From Bacillota bacterium (GTDB lineage: Bacteria > Bacillota > Bacilli > Paenibacillales > Paenibacillaceae): DNA of 60,851 nt. The notes beneath the pieces were generated by a model. It had not been told where the DNA came from and made no database searches. It saw only the letters and a list, made by a program, of their open reading frames with translations. Below are positions 26,941 to 37,197 of this stretch, in pieces. The position numbers were made by a program, and so were the translations under genes. Each line of letters opens with the position of its first letter. The first letter of the stretch is position 1. Location of the stretch: positions 1-60,851 of the forward strand of contig JAEZCJ010000147.1 of assembly GCA_023433615.1 (NCBI GenBank). Direction: 5' to 3'.

Positions 26941-29900
26941 CTAAGGCTTAACGAATCGTTCCCCTTCGTCAACCGTTGTCTCGAAGGCGTGATCCAAGGT
27001 TGCTTCAAGAATATGACCGATCGCCCAATGTTCCGCAGGGACGTCGGTCCAATGGTATCGGTCTACGCCCATCAACGGTCCGCGACCCATCACCCGATTG
27101 ATCAGGACGACTGCTTCCGCCCTTGTGATGCCTCGATTCGGCTGGAAAGTGCCATCCTCATACCCGGTGATCCAGCCTGCAAGCTCCAACATCCGGATCG
27201 AGGCGGACGCCCAATGTCCGTTCGCATCCATCCATTTGGTTACGCGGCCGTCATCGGTGAGCGCGGCCTGCTGCAATCTTGCGATGATCGTTGCCGTCTC
27301 TGCCCTCGTAACGGCATCGTCAGGACGGAATTCCCCATCCGTGCCGCCGATCATGACGCCGGCTGAAGTGACGTTGGCAATCGCTTCCTCTGCCCAGTGT
27401 CCCTGTACATCGCGATAGGCGACTGTGTTCTGCGCATCATTCTTGGATAAAGTCATTATTCGGCTCATGATCGCAGCCATCTCCGCCCGAGTAATCGTAC
27501 GGTTCGGCTGGAAAGTGCCGTTCGGATAACCGTTCATATAGGCGGCATGCGAATCGGATTCTGAAGCCTGCAATTCGGCTGCATATGCTTCCCAATTCTC
27601 CATGTACACCATTGTGAACGTACTGAACTTGTCGATGTCGAACTCGATACCCGTTAGCTCATCCGCATAGTTCACGACAGTCCCCTTCACCAATTCCTTC
27701 GTTCCGTCGTCATGCTCGATGAAGATGACAAGGTTATCGAGGATGTGCTGCCGATCCTCGGCATCGGCCGGCAAAGCATCGCGGAGAGGAAGCACGAGCG
27801 ATACAGGCTTGCTCTCCATATTCGTCTCAATGACCATCGGACGTCCCAGGATGCGAATCGATTTGTCTCCCGCGGCTTCCCGAACAATCTGTTCCTGCTT
27901 CGCCCGCTGTTCGACTTCATCCTTTACCGACTGTGTCTTGATCGGCACGACGCGGAAGAAGAGGTCTTCACCCCATTCCTGCATCGAGGCGTTCGGCACG
28001 ACGATGCGCACATTGTTCGTAAAGATTTCCAGATCGCTCTTTCCGCCCGCCAATGCATCGATTGCCGATTGCGGGACTTTCACGGTGACTTCGCTTACTT
28101 GGTCTCTATTATCCGGAATGATGATTCTGGCAAGCGTAAGCCCCTGCTTGAGAAGAGCATCGATCGTTTCTCTCGCCCGCTCTTCCGTGAAGGTCACCTC
28201 ATCCGTCATTTTACCGTTCGCATTCGTCGTACGTACAATCACTGTACGGGATACGACCGCGCCGCTTCCGACGCCTCCCGTCTCGATGTCGACCGTAATT
28301 TCCTCCCGGCTTAGACCGTTGCCAGAACCGCTGCTGGATGGCGGATCGGTGACAATTACGGTTATTGCCGACGTGACGCTTGCACCTTCAGCATCCGTAG
28401 CCGTTACGTTAATCGCATGCGTGCCGGTGCGCGTCGGGCGCAGCGTCAGGGACTCTGCCGAGATTCCCTCGATCTCCATATCGCCGTCAGGAGCTGTAGC
28501 AGCCGTAACAGTCAAGCTGTCGTCCTCAACGTCCGTGAATAGACCGCTAATGTCGATCGTGAACGATTGGCCGCGACGAACGCGCTGATCGTCAATCGGT
28601 CTTGCAACAATCGGCGCGTCATTCACCGCTGCGATGTCGAGCGTCACCTCTGCCGGATCGACTGAGTAGGCTGTTCCGTCATAGCCCTTCCACTGGAATC
28701 CGTCAAGCCCATTCCAATTCTCATTCGGCGTATAAGCGAGTTCATTCAACTCCGCGGAATCGATGGCTTGTCCCGCAGTCACCGCAGTGCCGCTATGCGT
28801 CAATGTACCGTTGGTCGGCAGCGATACGATTCGTATGCCCTGCAGCGCATCGCCGTCCGCATCCGTGAAATGGTTCTCGAAGTCCCCAGCAATCAGCGAG
28901 AGCATCGTATCTTCCGTGCCTGCCGCAGAAAAATCATGTACGGTAATTTCATCATTCACCGCGTCGATTACGAGCTTGAATACGCTTGTGTTCGATGCAT
29001 ATTCGCCATCGGAACCGCTCCATTCGAATGATACTTCGCCATTCCATTCAGCCGCAGGCTCGTAAACGATATTCGTCCAGTCAAAGGCATAGACTGCTTG
29101 ATTCACGCTCATTGGAACGCCGCTGACGGTTAGCGTGCCAGCCACCGGCAGCTTATGAATGCGGATATTGTGAAGGCTGTCGCCTTCCGCGTCATGGAAA
29201 AGCGCTTCAAAATCCGGCAACGCGATCGTAATAAGCTCATCCTCACTAGCAGTTGCGGCACCGTCATCCACTGTCGGCGCGTCGTTGACGGCATGGATGA
29301 GAATGACGAATGTATCGCTTGCTTGACTTGCGCCATCCGTGACGGTGACGGTAATGACAACTTCGCCGTTCCGATCTCGGGCAGGCGTCACTTGAATCGT
29401 TCGATTCATGCCATCGCCGGACAAGACGATTCCGCTTAATGGAACAACCTCATTGTCGTCGGCCACAGCCGTTACGATCAGTTCCGAGGCATCATTGTCC
29501 GGGTCTCCTACCGTGAAGGCAATCGAAGCCGTTGCGCCGTCTTCATCGATGGCTTGGTCGGCAATATCGCTGATGGTCGGCGCGTCGTTCACCGCACCGA
29601 TCGTAATCGTGACAGTGGCGGCGACAGACGCGTTAACGCCGTCATTAGCCTCGTATGTGAAGCTGTCCGTTCCCGTATATTCGGCATCGGGCGTGTAAGT
29701 GAACGAACCGTCCGCTTCCAGCGTCAGCGTTCCGTGCGCCGGGTCCGTCAGCTTGGTTGCCGTCAGAGCCGCATGCTCGCTGTCCGTATCGTTCTTGAGT
29801 ACGCCGTCCGCGGCAATGACGGTCAGGGTCTGCTCCTCGTCAACCTGATAGCTGTCATCGGCAGCTATCGGCGCTTCATTCATGTTCGTGACCGTCACCG

Positions 29901-32900
29901 TGATCGTCTGCGTCGTTGCATGCGTGCCGTCCGTCGCCGTGACTTCTACGATATACGCGTTATTCGTGTCTGCATCGGCAGGCGCTTCGTAATCCGGCGC
30001 TGCTTGGAACGTCAATGCTCCGCTCGTCGCATCGATGCTGAACAACAGCTCATCCGCTCCGCCGCTAATCGCGTACGTCGGAGTGTCGCCGTCCGCATCG
30101 CTTGCCGCAACCGTCGTCACCGCTGCCGTTCCCTCGGCAATGCTTACGCCAGCTGTCGTACCGCCGCCGTTCGACGCGATAGCCGGCGCGTTGTCGTTCA
30201 CGTTCGTTACGGTAACGGTAATCGTCTGCGAATCCGCAAGATTGCCCGTGCCATCGTCGGTTACCGTGACTTCTACGAGATACGTGTTATTCGCATCCGC
30301 GTCCGTTGGCGATTCGAAGTCCGGCGCAGACTGGAATGTCAACGCGCCGCTTGTCGCATCGATGCTGAACAGCAGCTCATCCGCTCCGCCGCTGATCGAA
30401 TACGTCAGTTCGTCCAGGTCGGAATCCGTCGCCGTAACCGTCGTCACTGCCGTACCATTCTCCCCTACGTTCACCGCAGCCGTTGCTCCGCCTCCATCGG
30501 AGGTGATCGCGGGCGCTTCATTCACGTTCGTGACCGTCACCGTGATCGTCTGCGTCGTTGCATGCGTGCCGTCCGTCGCCGTGACTTCTACGATATACGC
30601 GTTGTTCGTGTCTGCATCGGCAGGCGCTTCGTAATCCGGCGCTGCTTGGAACGTCAATGCTCCGCTCGTCGCATCGATGCTGAACAGCAGCTCATCCGCT
30701 CCGCCGCTAATCGCGTACGTCGGAGTGTCGCCGTCCGCATCGCTTGCCGCAACCGTCGTCACCGCTGCCGTTCCCTCGGCAATGCTTACGCCAGCTGTCG
30801 TACCGCCGCCATCCGACGTGATAGCCGGCGCGTTGTCGTTCACGTTCGTTACGGTCACCGTAATCGTCTGCTGCGTTGTATGGTTAGAGGCTTCGCCGTC
30901 ATCGGCTTGCACCGCAATGCTATAGCTTGCCGTAGTCTCATAATCCAGCTCGTCCGCATCTAGCACAGTTAGTTCGCCCGTAGCTGCATCGATTTTGAAT
31001 GGTCCATCACCATCGGAATCCGTATCGGTATTTCCGGACGCAATGCTATACGATATATGCTCATCTGCACTTCCGCCGTTCCCGTCATTCGCGTTCACGT
31101 CGCCAACGATAGCGCCAACGGATGCATTTTCGGCAATCGAGAAAGGCCCGTAAACCGTAAACACCGGTGCCGTATTCGCCGCCGTTGTTGCCGCTACGCT
31201 GTCGTATGCCGCAATGTTATCGTCCTCGTCCTGCACCAGCACATTGAAGTAATACTGCGTGCCCGGAGCCAGGCCTTCCACGGTATTGCTCGTTACGCCT
31301 GCGCTCCAATCCAGTGCCGTCGTACCATTGCTCTCCGCGTCACTCGCCGAGTCGATATTATTCGATGTCGAGTACACAAGTTTATACTGCAGGCTGCTTG
31401 GCGCAGTCGCGTCATCGGTTGCCGCAGTCCAGCTAACGTCCACGCTCTTATAAGCGATGTTGGACGTACTGATCGTGCCGCTGCTGCCCGGAGCAGGGAT
31501 GACAGATTCCCACTCCGCATAGAGCGTCGTATTGCCGGCAATCGAGAAAGTCTCTCCCGGTGCATAAGAAGTCCCGTTTCCGTCCTCCTGCGTGTTCCAT
31601 CCTACAAACTTGTAATCCGTCCGAGTAAGGCTGCCCGAATTGGTAAGCGTCGTGACCGTATCGCCGGATTCGTAGGCATTACCGTCCGCAGGTATGCTTC
31701 CCGAGGTTGCATGGTTAGCGTCGTAGGTTACCGAGTATGTCATGTTAGCTGGTGCTGCTATCCCGTATTCGAACGTATTGGAGGTCATATCATAATACTC
31801 GTCGTAGGTCAGCGCCCATCCGCCGTCCACGTTCGAAGTGATCTCCGGGTTCGCCAGTAGCCAGCCTGGCGTGCTTGGGGCAATACCCGAATCTGTTGGG
31901 GCAATCAAGACCTCACCGGTTGTAGCGGAAATTTCGGCTATGTCGAACCCGCCGCTCGCATTTAGCATAACGATCGCGATATTGTCGCCTATCTTCGCCC
32001 AGGAAACAGAGTTATATCCATTCGATTGGTTGACGGCACCCGTTTTTACCGTTTCTGCATGGTACGTCTTCGTTCCCCCGCCTGTTCCCGTAACATTTAC
32101 AGATCTCGTCGCACCGGTAACCGGTGTTCCGTCATTGTTGAGAATCGTATACTCCCAACCATTCGCATACACATAGTTGATCGTAGCGAACCGGTCGCCA
32201 TCCAGCGCAATCAGTTCAAATCGGCTGGTAGCAGGGGTCCAATTCACGCGCAGATGAGGATAGCCGTTCGCAAAGGTTGACGGATTGCCCGCGCTGTCGA
32301 ATTTATACAGCATATCCCCTAATGGCGTATAGGAAGAACCGACATATACATACGTAAAATCTTCCACCACGATGCTGCCGTCCGACAGTTCGATGATTCT
32401 CGCCCTTGGATCGTGAAACCACAGCTTTGCGCTTGGCTCTAGTGCTGTCGATATGAATTGCGAGTTGTTACCGAATGAAGTCTCGGCCGTCTTCGTATAC
32501 GTTCCGCCGCTCTCGCTGAATATGAACAACCAGTTGTTGGAGACAGTTGTCTGATCCGAGAGTACGACCGCGAAACCTCCCGAGGACAATCCGGTAACGC
32601 GGATCTCGGATGCGCCTGCATTGCTGATCGGCTTGTGTCTGTTTCCAGGCGACCCTGACGGCGCACCGTTGTTGTCGAAGGTTTCATAGTACGCACCGAG
32701 ATAGTCCCCTGCTTCGTCTGTTACGGACCATGCGACGACAAATCCGCCGTTACTCAAAGGCGCGATATGGGCATCATATACGGAATAGTCCCCGGAGCCT
32801 AACTCTGTCGCATCCACTGTCGCAACCAAATGTTTGGCAGCGTCGTACACCAGAACTTTGCCGGTGTATACAGGTGGCGGCTCCCAATTGATTGGATCCC

Positions 32901-33129
32901 CTCCATGCTGGTCGATATATAACACCGCCTTGCCCCCGTTCGACAATTGCGCGATGCCGGCATTAATATCGTACCGCATCGGATCATTCGCTCCCGAAAT
33001 GATCGTCGGAGCAATCGCGGCATGCGCGGCTGTCGGGAATGCAACGTTTAATGAAAAAAAGACCATTAGTGCTGCAAGAACCGTAGCTGTCGTCCTCTTC
33101 CATCTCTTCCGAGTCCACCGATCGTTCAT
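26941..33129 (-). CDS. Giant SLH surface protein with cadherin-like repeats
   Basis: About 2,062 residues. The ATG at 33129 has GGAGG 6 nt upstream and begins a signal peptide ending near AHA-AIAP (about 37). Then come a beta-propeller-like region (about 40-465), one InlB-B repeat (about 465-540), an FN3 domain (about 545-650), a series of cadherin-like domains (about 655-1085), a VCBS/tandem-95-type Ig domain (about 1085-1180) and more Ig-like modules to about 1600. A pre-SLH region (about 1600-1855) precedes three SLH domains (about 1855-2045). Cadherin-type DADGDTP and DTNNAYIVEV motifs suggest Ca2+ binding between domains. The product is exported and wall-bound; an adhesive or structural role is inferred. 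Two of the cadherin modules are near-identical in DNA. Confidence 0.93.
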   Translation of the reverse strand: MNDRWTRKRWKRTTATVLAALMVFFSLNVAFPTAAHAAIAPTIISGANDPMRYDINAGIAQLSNGGKAVLYIDQHGGDPINWEPPPVYTGKVLVYDAAKHLVATVDATELGSGDYSVYDAHIAPLSNGGFVVAWSVTDEAGDYLGAYYETFDNNGAPSGSPGNRHKPISNAGASEIRVTGLSSGGFAVVLSDQTTVSNNWLFIFSESGGTYTKTAETSFGNNSQFISTALEPSAKLWFHDPRARIIELSDGSIVVEDFTYVYVGSSYTPLGDMLYKFDSAGNPSTFANGYPHLRVNWTPATSRFELIALDGDRFATINYVYANGWEYTILNNDGTPVTGATRSVNVTGTGGGTKTYHAETVKTGAVNQSNGYNSVSWAKIGDNIAIVMLNASGGFDIAEISATTGEVLIAPTDSGIAPSTPGWLLANPEITSNVDGGWALTYDEYYDMTSNTFEYGIAAPANMTYSVTYDANHATSGSIPADGNAYESGDTVTTLTNSGSLTRTDYKFVGWNTQEDGNGTSYAPGETFSIAGNTTLYAEWESVIPAPGSSGTISTSNIAYKSVDVSWTAATDDATAPSSLQYKLVYSTSNNIDSASDAESNGTTALDWSAGVTSNTVEGLAPGTQYYFNVLVQDEDDNIAAYDSVAATTAANTAPVFTVYGPFSIAENASVGAIVGDVNANDGNGGSADEHISYSIASGNTDTDSDGDGPFKIDAATGELTVLDADELDYETTASYSIAVQADDGEASNHTTQQTITVTVTNVNDNAPAITSDGGGTTAGVSIAEGTAAVTTVAASDADGDTPTYAISGGADELLFSIDATSGALTFQAAPDYEAPADADTNNAYIVEVTATDGTHATTQTITVTVTNVNEAPAITSDGGGATAAVNVGENGTAVTTVTATDSDLDELTYSISGGADELLFSIDATSGALTFQSAPDFESPTDADANNTYLVEVTVTDDGTGNLADSQTITVTVTNVNDNAPAIASNGGGTTAGVSIAEGTAAVTTVAASDADGDTPTYAISGGADELLFSIDATSGALTFQAAPDYEAPADADTNNAYIVEVTATDGTHATTQTITVTVTNMNEAPIAADDSYQVDEEQTLTVIAADGVLKNDTDSEHAALTATKLTDPAHGTLTLEADGSFTYTPDAEYTGTDSFTYEANDGVNASVAATVTITIGAVNDAPTISDIADQAIDEDGATASIAFTVGDPDNDASELIVTAVADDNEVVPLSGIVLSGDGMNRTIQVTPARDRNGEVVITVTVTDGASQASDTFVILIHAVNDAPTVDDGAATASEDELITIALPDFEALFHDAEGDSLHNIRIHKLPVAGTLTVSGVPMSVNQAVYAFDWTNIVYEPAAEWNGEVSFEWSGSDGEYASNTSVFKLVIDAVNDEITVHDFSAAGTEDTMLSLIAGDFENHFTDADGDALQGIRIVSLPTNGTLTHSGTAVTAGQAIDSAELNELAYTPNENWNGLDGFQWKGYDGTAYSVDPAEVTLDIAAVNDAPIVARPIDDQRVRRGQSFTIDISGLFTDVEDDSLTVTAATAPDGDMEIEGISAESLTLRPTRTGTHAINVTATDAEGASVTSAITVIVTDPPSSSGSGNGLSREEITVDIETGGVGSGAVVSRTVIVRTTNANGKMTDEVTFTEERARETIDALLKQGLTLARIIIPDNRDQVSEVTVKVPQSAIDALAGGKSDLEIFTNNVRIVVPNASMQEWGEDLFFRVVPIKTQSVKDEVEQRAKQEQIVREAAGDKSIRILGRPMVIETNMESKPVSLVLPLRDALPADAEDRQHILDNLVIFIEHDDGTKELVKGTVVNYADELTGIEFDIDKFSTFTMVYMENWEAYAAELQASESDSHAAYMNGYPNGTFQPNRTITRAEMAAIMSRIMTLSKNDAQNTVAYRDVQGHWAEEAIANVTSAGVMIGGTDGEFRPDDAVTRAETATIIARLQQAALTDDGRVTKWMDANGHWASASIRMLELAGWITGYEDGTFQPNRGITRAEAVVLINRVMGRGPLMGVDRYHWTDVPAEHWAIGHILEATLDHAFETTVDEGERFVKP
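29885..30230. repeat. Direct repeat copy 1 in cadherin region
   Basis: About 345 bp, nearly identical to 30527-30872 at a fixed offset of 642 bp (214 codons). It encodes one cadherin-like domain (TAGVSIAEGTAAVTTV to the next TQTITVTVTN). Between the copies lies a more diverged sister domain. Confidence 0.85.
30527..30872. repeat. Direct repeat copy 2 in cadherin region
   Basis: Second copy of the 345-bp module, in frame and 642 bp from the first. The low divergence points to recent duplication or gene conversion, and recombination between the copies would remove or add 214 residues. Confidence 0.85.
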
Positions 33130-33430
33130 CTGCAACCTCCTATAATACGAGTCTAATAGAGCCCAGAGATTAACCTTCCATACCTAACTATTAGTTACTA
33201 TTTTCAAACATTCGACAAAATTCGCCCTTTCCCTCTACTACTATATCACTATCGACTGAACCAAGACTGAACAAAAAACATAGCCGCGCTAACGCTATAA
33301 ATTCGTAACGCAAACAGGCCTCTTGCTTCGTTCTTGCGAACTTGCAAAGCTTGATTCCTCCTGTCATGCAGTCCTATCATCGGGTATAATGGTTATGTAG
33401 GAAGCCATGCAGCGCAGGAGGAATCGACAG
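33130..33430. other. Divergent intergenic region between SLH and GNAT genes
   Basis: About 300 nt, AT-rich in its left half. It holds the GNAT promoter candidate (33361-33390) and the GGAGG sites of both genes. On the minus side TTGAAA and TTGTCG hexamers occur near 33200-33225 but without a matched -10, so I do not call the SLH promoter. No gene is visible. Confidence 0.5.
33361..33390 (+). promoter_or_regulatory. SigA-type promoter candidate for GNAT gene
   Basis: CTGTCA (33361-33366) and a perfect TATAAT (33385-33390) are separated by 18 nt. The start codon lies 40 nt downstream. Confidence 0.5.
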
Positions 33431-34630
33431 ATGACAACCGTGTCAGACAGGAGCGTCACCGTAACGAATCGGCCAACTAGAGAGCAGCTTGAACGGATTT
33501 ACGATATTCTGGATGAATGCTTTGCGGTAGGCAAGGCTTTCTTCCAAGCGAGATTGGATCGCGATCGTGCCTATGACCCCGATACGACATGGTTTGCGAC
33601 GGTCGACGGCGAGATTGCCGCCAATGTGCAGATCTTCCCGCTATCGATTCGCGTCGGCCGATCGGTATTGAAGACAGGTGCCATGGGCAGCGTCGGCACA
33701 GCTCCCCAATATCGCGGAATGGGTCTTGCGCACCAAATTCTTGATGCACAGACCACGTACATGAGAGAGACCGATTACGATATCAGCGTGCTGCTGGCAA
33801 GCAAGCACGCGTTCTATGAGAAGGCTGGCTGGAGACTGATTCCCGAAACGGCTTATTCCATCGAGAAGCCTGTAAACAGCGAGCAGCAGAGCAACTACGA
33901 TATCATTCCTTTCGAACCCCGGTATCTGGATGAGATCCGTGCCATCTATGTGCAATATAATCGGAATCGCACCTATACCGTCGTCCGTAACGAAGCTTAT
34001 TGGAATGACCTGATGAACTGGCCGGAATGGAATAAATCGGACTGTCTGCTGCTGCTTCGGAGCGGTAAAGTCGCGGCTTACGGCATGATTGACAAGAAGG
34101 ATAGCGAACAAGTCTTTATCCATGAAGTGCTGTATTTGGACGAGGCAGCGGACGGCGTTGAACATTTATTCCATGCCTTATGCCGGCTGCGCCCCAATGC
34201 CAAGCATATCGCAGCGATGCTGCCGGAGGATCATATCCTCTATTCGTATTATCAGCAGCATCACGCGCAAGCCTTCCAGATCCGTACGGCGATGTGGAAA
34301 ATGATTAACCTGCAATCTACCTTCCATAAGCTGCAGCCTGAATTGGAACAGCGCCTAATCGGTCACGAATCGCTAACGGATCAACCGCTGCACATCGCGC
34401 TCCGATGCGGGGAGGATCAAATCTACCTGGATTACATGGACAAGCGTCTCTCCGTTTCCGACGTTAGCCATTCGCATGCCTATGTCCCGTTAGCAATAGA
34501 CGAACGGAATCTCATCGATGCGATCATGTTCGGCTATCAGGCGGCAGATGCATCAATGGATCACGCTGCCGTTTTGCAAGCCTTATTCCCGAAACAGCAA
34601 GCCGTGTTTTATTCTGCCGACAGGTTTTAG
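33431..34630 (+). CDS. Eis-like GNAT family N-acetyltransferase
   Basis: About 399 residues. The ATG at 33431 has GGAGG 9 nt upstream; an upstream ATG in frame lacks one. The N-terminal GNAT domain carries the acetyl-CoA site in VGTAPQYRGMGLAHQIL, followed by a second GNAT-like half and a C-terminal region of sterol-carrier-like length. This is the Eis layout, whose members acetylate amines on aminoglycosides, peptides or proteins. The substrate here is unknown. It has its own promoter and shares a bidirectional terminator with the salvage operon. Confidence 0.87.
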   Translation: MTTVSDRSVTVTNRPTREQLERIYDILDECFAVGKAFFQARLDRDRAYDPDTTWFATVDGEIAANVQIFPLSIRVGRSVLKTGAMGSVGTAPQYRGMGLAHQILDAQTTYMRETDYDISVLLASKHAFYEKAGWRLIPETAYSIEKPVNSEQQSNYDIIPFEPRYLDEIRAIYVQYNRNRTYTVVRNEAYWNDLMNWPEWNKSDCLLLLRSGKVAAYGMIDKKDSEQVFIHEVLYLDEAADGVEHLFHALCRLRPNAKHIAAMLPEDHILYSYYQQHHAQAFQIRTAMWKMINLQSTFHKLQPELEQRLIGHESLTDQPLHIALRCGEDQIYLDYMDKRLSVSDVSHSHAYVPLAIDERNLIDAIMFGYQAADASMDHAAVLQALFPKQQAVFYSADRF

Positions 34631-34632
34631 AC

Positions 34633-34690
34633 AAAAAGGTGTGCCACAAGTCCGGTACCGCTTGGACTTATGACACACCTTTTATTTTTT
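34633..34690. terminator. Bidirectional terminator ending the salvage operon and GNAT gene
   Basis: A long interrupted stem (34634-34643 with 34674-34683, and 34648-34653 with 34664-34669) lies between the convergent stops. It is flanked by a T-rich run on the plus strand (ATTTTTTC) and by five U residues on the minus strand. The murK stop codon lies inside the 3' arm. Confidence 0.9.
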
Positions 34691-35605
34691 CTCGTTATTT
34701 ATCTTCGATCTAGCTAACAACACGGCCCCATAGGCCGCATCCTTAATCGGCAAGATCAGCTTCGCTTGCGGATAGCTTCGCGCTAGCTTGCGCTCCAACG
34801 CTTCCTTAACGAAACGCGAACGTTGCAGCACGCTGCCTGCTATGGCTATCGGACTATCCTGCAGCTTCAGCCGTTCGATAACAGGCACCGCAAGTTCAAA
34901 CAATCGAACTCCAGAGCGCTCCGCCAGCTCCAGCGCCTTCGCATCCCCGCTCTCGCATGCTGCCGTCATGATCGGGGCGAGCTGCGCGATCTCTTTTTTG
35001 GTTGTATGCTTGTCGTAGACAAATCCGATTATCTCACTCACTGCGCGAAATCCAAGCTGCTCGTATACGAGCGCAGGGATGATCGTATCCGTTACTCTTC
35101 CGTCCTCTGCTTGAACCAGAATGGACAAGAGATCGCGCCCGATGCTATAGCCGCTTCCCTCATCGTCGATCAGATGGCCGAAGCCTCCCGAACGATGCCG
35201 CTCGCCCTTCTCGTTGACCCCGAAGCATATCGATCCCGTGCCGGCAATGAGAATAATGCCCTGCATCGCATTGAGCGCTCCGTACAGCGCCGTTTCTTGA
35301 TCGCCCGTAATCGTCAACGGCCCCGTGTACCCGTTCTCTCTCACGTGCTTCTCCAAGTGACCGGCGACGATCGGATTGCTAACGCCTGCCGCTCCTATAC
35401 AGATGTGAGCGACATCTTCTAATCGGTTGCAGATATGCTTCGCGCGTTGAAAGATGGCCGCGAAGGAGGCGGCAATGGCCTCAGCATCGCCGCCGTTATA
35501 ATTAATCGGTCCAACGGTAAAGGTTGTAAGCTCGTCTTGTCCATCATGGGCAATCGTGACGGCTGTCTTGGTGCCGCCTCCATCTATTCCGATGATATAT
35601 GCCAT
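34682..35605 (-). CDS. murK: BadF/BcrA-type amino-sugar kinase (MurK/NagK-like)
   Basis: About 307 residues, with the ASKHA nucleotide-binding start IIGIDGGGTKTAV (3-15) and the later motifs LIAGTGSICFGV and GGFGHLIDDEGSGYSIG, which match the N-acetylglucosamine kinase branch of the BadF/BcrA family. In Clostridium acetobutylicum the relative MurK phosphorylates both MurNAc and GlcNAc at O6. Here an ABC importer, not a phosphotransferase system, brings sugars in unphosphorylated, so a MurNAc/GlcNAc kinase is needed to feed MurQ, and this is the best candidate. It is the last gene of the operon, 12 nt after nagZ. Use of the MurK symbol is an inference; pure GlcNAc kinase is the alternative. 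Confidence 0.85.
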   Translation of the reverse strand: MAYIIGIDGGGTKTAVTIAHDGQDELTTFTVGPINYNGGDAEAIAASFAAIFQRAKHICNRLEDVAHICIGAAGVSNPIVAGHLEKHVRENGYTGPLTITGDQETALYGALNAMQGIILIAGTGSICFGVNEKGERHRSGGFGHLIDDEGSGYSIGRDLLSILVQAEDGRVTDTIIPALVYEQLGFRAVSEIIGFVYDKHTTKKEIAQLAPIMTAACESGDAKALELAERSGVRLFELAVPVIERLKLQDSPIAIAGSVLQRSRFVKEALERKLARSYPQAKLILPIKDAAYGAVLLARSKINNEKK

Positions 35606-35617
35606 GCGCGAGTCTCC

Positions 35618-37180
35618 CTAGAGCTGAATCGTAATCTTGGCAGTCGGCTCAAGCTCGCCGCTCAAGATTGGAATCAGCGATTGGAATGCATCGATCGAAT
35701 ACTCGAAAGCCGCGATTCCGCAGCATTCGCCTTCGATCAACGCTAAATCGTAAGGCCGGCCGAGCGCAATGGCGGTTACTCGACGGCCTGCCGCGAGCAG
35801 CTTCCGTACAAGCGCGAGCTGGCCCGTGTTCTCGCGCGCATTGAACAAGCCGATTACGACATGCTTGCAGCCTTGAGTCTTGCTGAGCGCAGCGTCCGCT
35901 TGCTCCTCGCTCGGATCAATGTCGATCACTTCGTACGCCGCCTGAAAGTGCTCCCCCATATATTGCGGGAAGCTAAGCGCTTGATTCACGCTGCTGGACG
36001 CAAGATCGGAACGATAGGAATAGGAGCCCATAAACAATACCTGCTCATCGCCTATCGTGATAGGCTCGATCTGGCCGTTAACGCGGCAGATCGTTTCTGT
36101 ACGCATCAACGCATTCGCGCGGCGATGGACATCGCAGCCGACGATCTCGTAATCCAAGTCCTCAACAACCGCATAACGGGCCTTGTGGGCTAGAATCTTC
36201 GTAACGGCTGCATCAATGACGGCTTCATCCAAGTCGCCGGCGGCTACGGCTTCTTCAATGAGATGAATGGCCTCTTTGACCGTACTCGGCGTATGGCTGA
36301 TGAATATCAGGTCGATACCCGATTTGACTGCGGCCAACGCTCCTCTGGCAGTACCATAATAGCGCTTAATCGCATCCATTTCCATGCAATCCGATACGAC
36401 CAGCCCTTGATAGCCCAGCTTCTCTTTCAACAGCTCCGTAATAATCGCATAAGACATCGTTGCCGGTACGCCGGACTTTTCAATGTGGGGGAATAAAATA
36501 TGCGCGCTCATAATCGCTTCGGCGCCTTGCTCAATGGCAGCTTGGAACGGCAGCAATTCCAGCTCCGCTAATTCCTCCAACGTCTTCTCGATCACCGGCA
36601 ATCCGATATGAGAATCGGTATTCGTATCGCCATGTCCCGGAAAATGCTTCAGCGTGGCCATGACGCCGCCATCGAGCAGTCCCTTCATCATCGGGATTCC
36701 GTATTCCGTTACCTTCCGGGCGGAATCCCCATAGGAGCGAACGTTGATGACGGGATTCAATTCGTTATTGTTGACGTCCATGACCGGAGCCAGATTGAAA
36801 TTAATGCCTAGCGCTTTCAACTCTCTTGCCGTCATTCTGCCTGCTGCATAGGCATTCTCAGGCCGTCCCGAAGAAGCAATCGCCATTGCGCCGGCAACGT
36901 TGGTCGCATCCTTAGGCATTCGCGTAACCCGGCCGCCCTCTTGGTCAATCGTAATGAAGCCCGGAACGCCTGTATGCGTCGTGAACCATTGCTGCAGCTC
37001 CGCGACAAGACCGCCCAATTGGTATTTGTTCTCGATATTATGCGAGAATAAGATCATGTTGCCTACCTTATATTGCTCGATCGCTTCCTTCATGTCCGCG
37101 GACAGTTCCTTGGACGGGAAGCCTGTTACGAACATCTGCCCGATCTTCTCGCGCAAGCTCATGTGATCGACTGTTCTCAT
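35618..37180 (-). CDS. nagZ: Beta-N-acetylglucosaminidase NagZ (GH3), cytoplasmic form
   Basis: About 520 residues. The GH3 NagZ signature KHFPGHGDTNTDSH spans 178-191, with the Asp-His dyad D189/H191 that replaces the usual acid/base, and the nucleophile is D264 in VVSDCMEM. It removes non-reducing GlcNAc from GlcNAc-MurNAc or muropeptides. A C-terminal domain (about 350-520) resembles that of Firmicute NagZ. Bacillus subtilis NagZ is larger and exported; this one begins MRTVDHMSLREKIGQ with no signal peptide, so it should work in the cytoplasm. It lies 17 nt after namZ and 12 nt before the kinase gene. Confidence 0.93.
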   Translation of the reverse strand: MRTVDHMSLREKIGQMFVTGFPSKELSADMKEAIEQYKVGNMILFSHNIENKYQLGGLVAELQQWFTTHTGVPGFITIDQEGGRVTRMPKDATNVAGAMAIASSGRPENAYAAGRMTARELKALGINFNLAPVMDVNNNELNPVINVRSYGDSARKVTEYGIPMMKGLLDGGVMATLKHFPGHGDTNTDSHIGLPVIEKTLEELAELELLPFQAAIEQGAEAIMSAHILFPHIEKSGVPATMSYAIITELLKEKLGYQGLVVSDCMEMDAIKRYYGTARGALAAVKSGIDLIFISHTPSTVKEAIHLIEEAVAAGDLDEAVIDAAVTKILAHKARYAVVEDLDYEIVGCDVHRRANALMRTETICRVNGQIEPITIGDEQVLFMGSYSYRSDLASSSVNQALSFPQYMGEHFQAAYEVIDIDPSEEQADAALSKTQGCKHVVIGLFNARENTGQLALVRKLLAAGRRVTAIALGRPYDLALIEGECCGIAAFEYSIDAFQSLIPILSGELEPTAKITIQL

Positions 37181-37197
37181 CGCGAACTCGCCCTCCT

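Noticed and set aside
29885..30872. Regularly spaced direct repeats considered as CRISPR-like
   Set aside because: The units are hundreds of bases long, lie inside an open frame and encode protein domains. No short palindromic repeats with unique spacers occur anywhere in the window.
29554..30963. Plus-strand open frame of 469 codons across the cadherin repeats
   Set aside because: Its internal repeats merely mirror the cadherin DNA repeats; composition is Arg-rich and there is no start signal.
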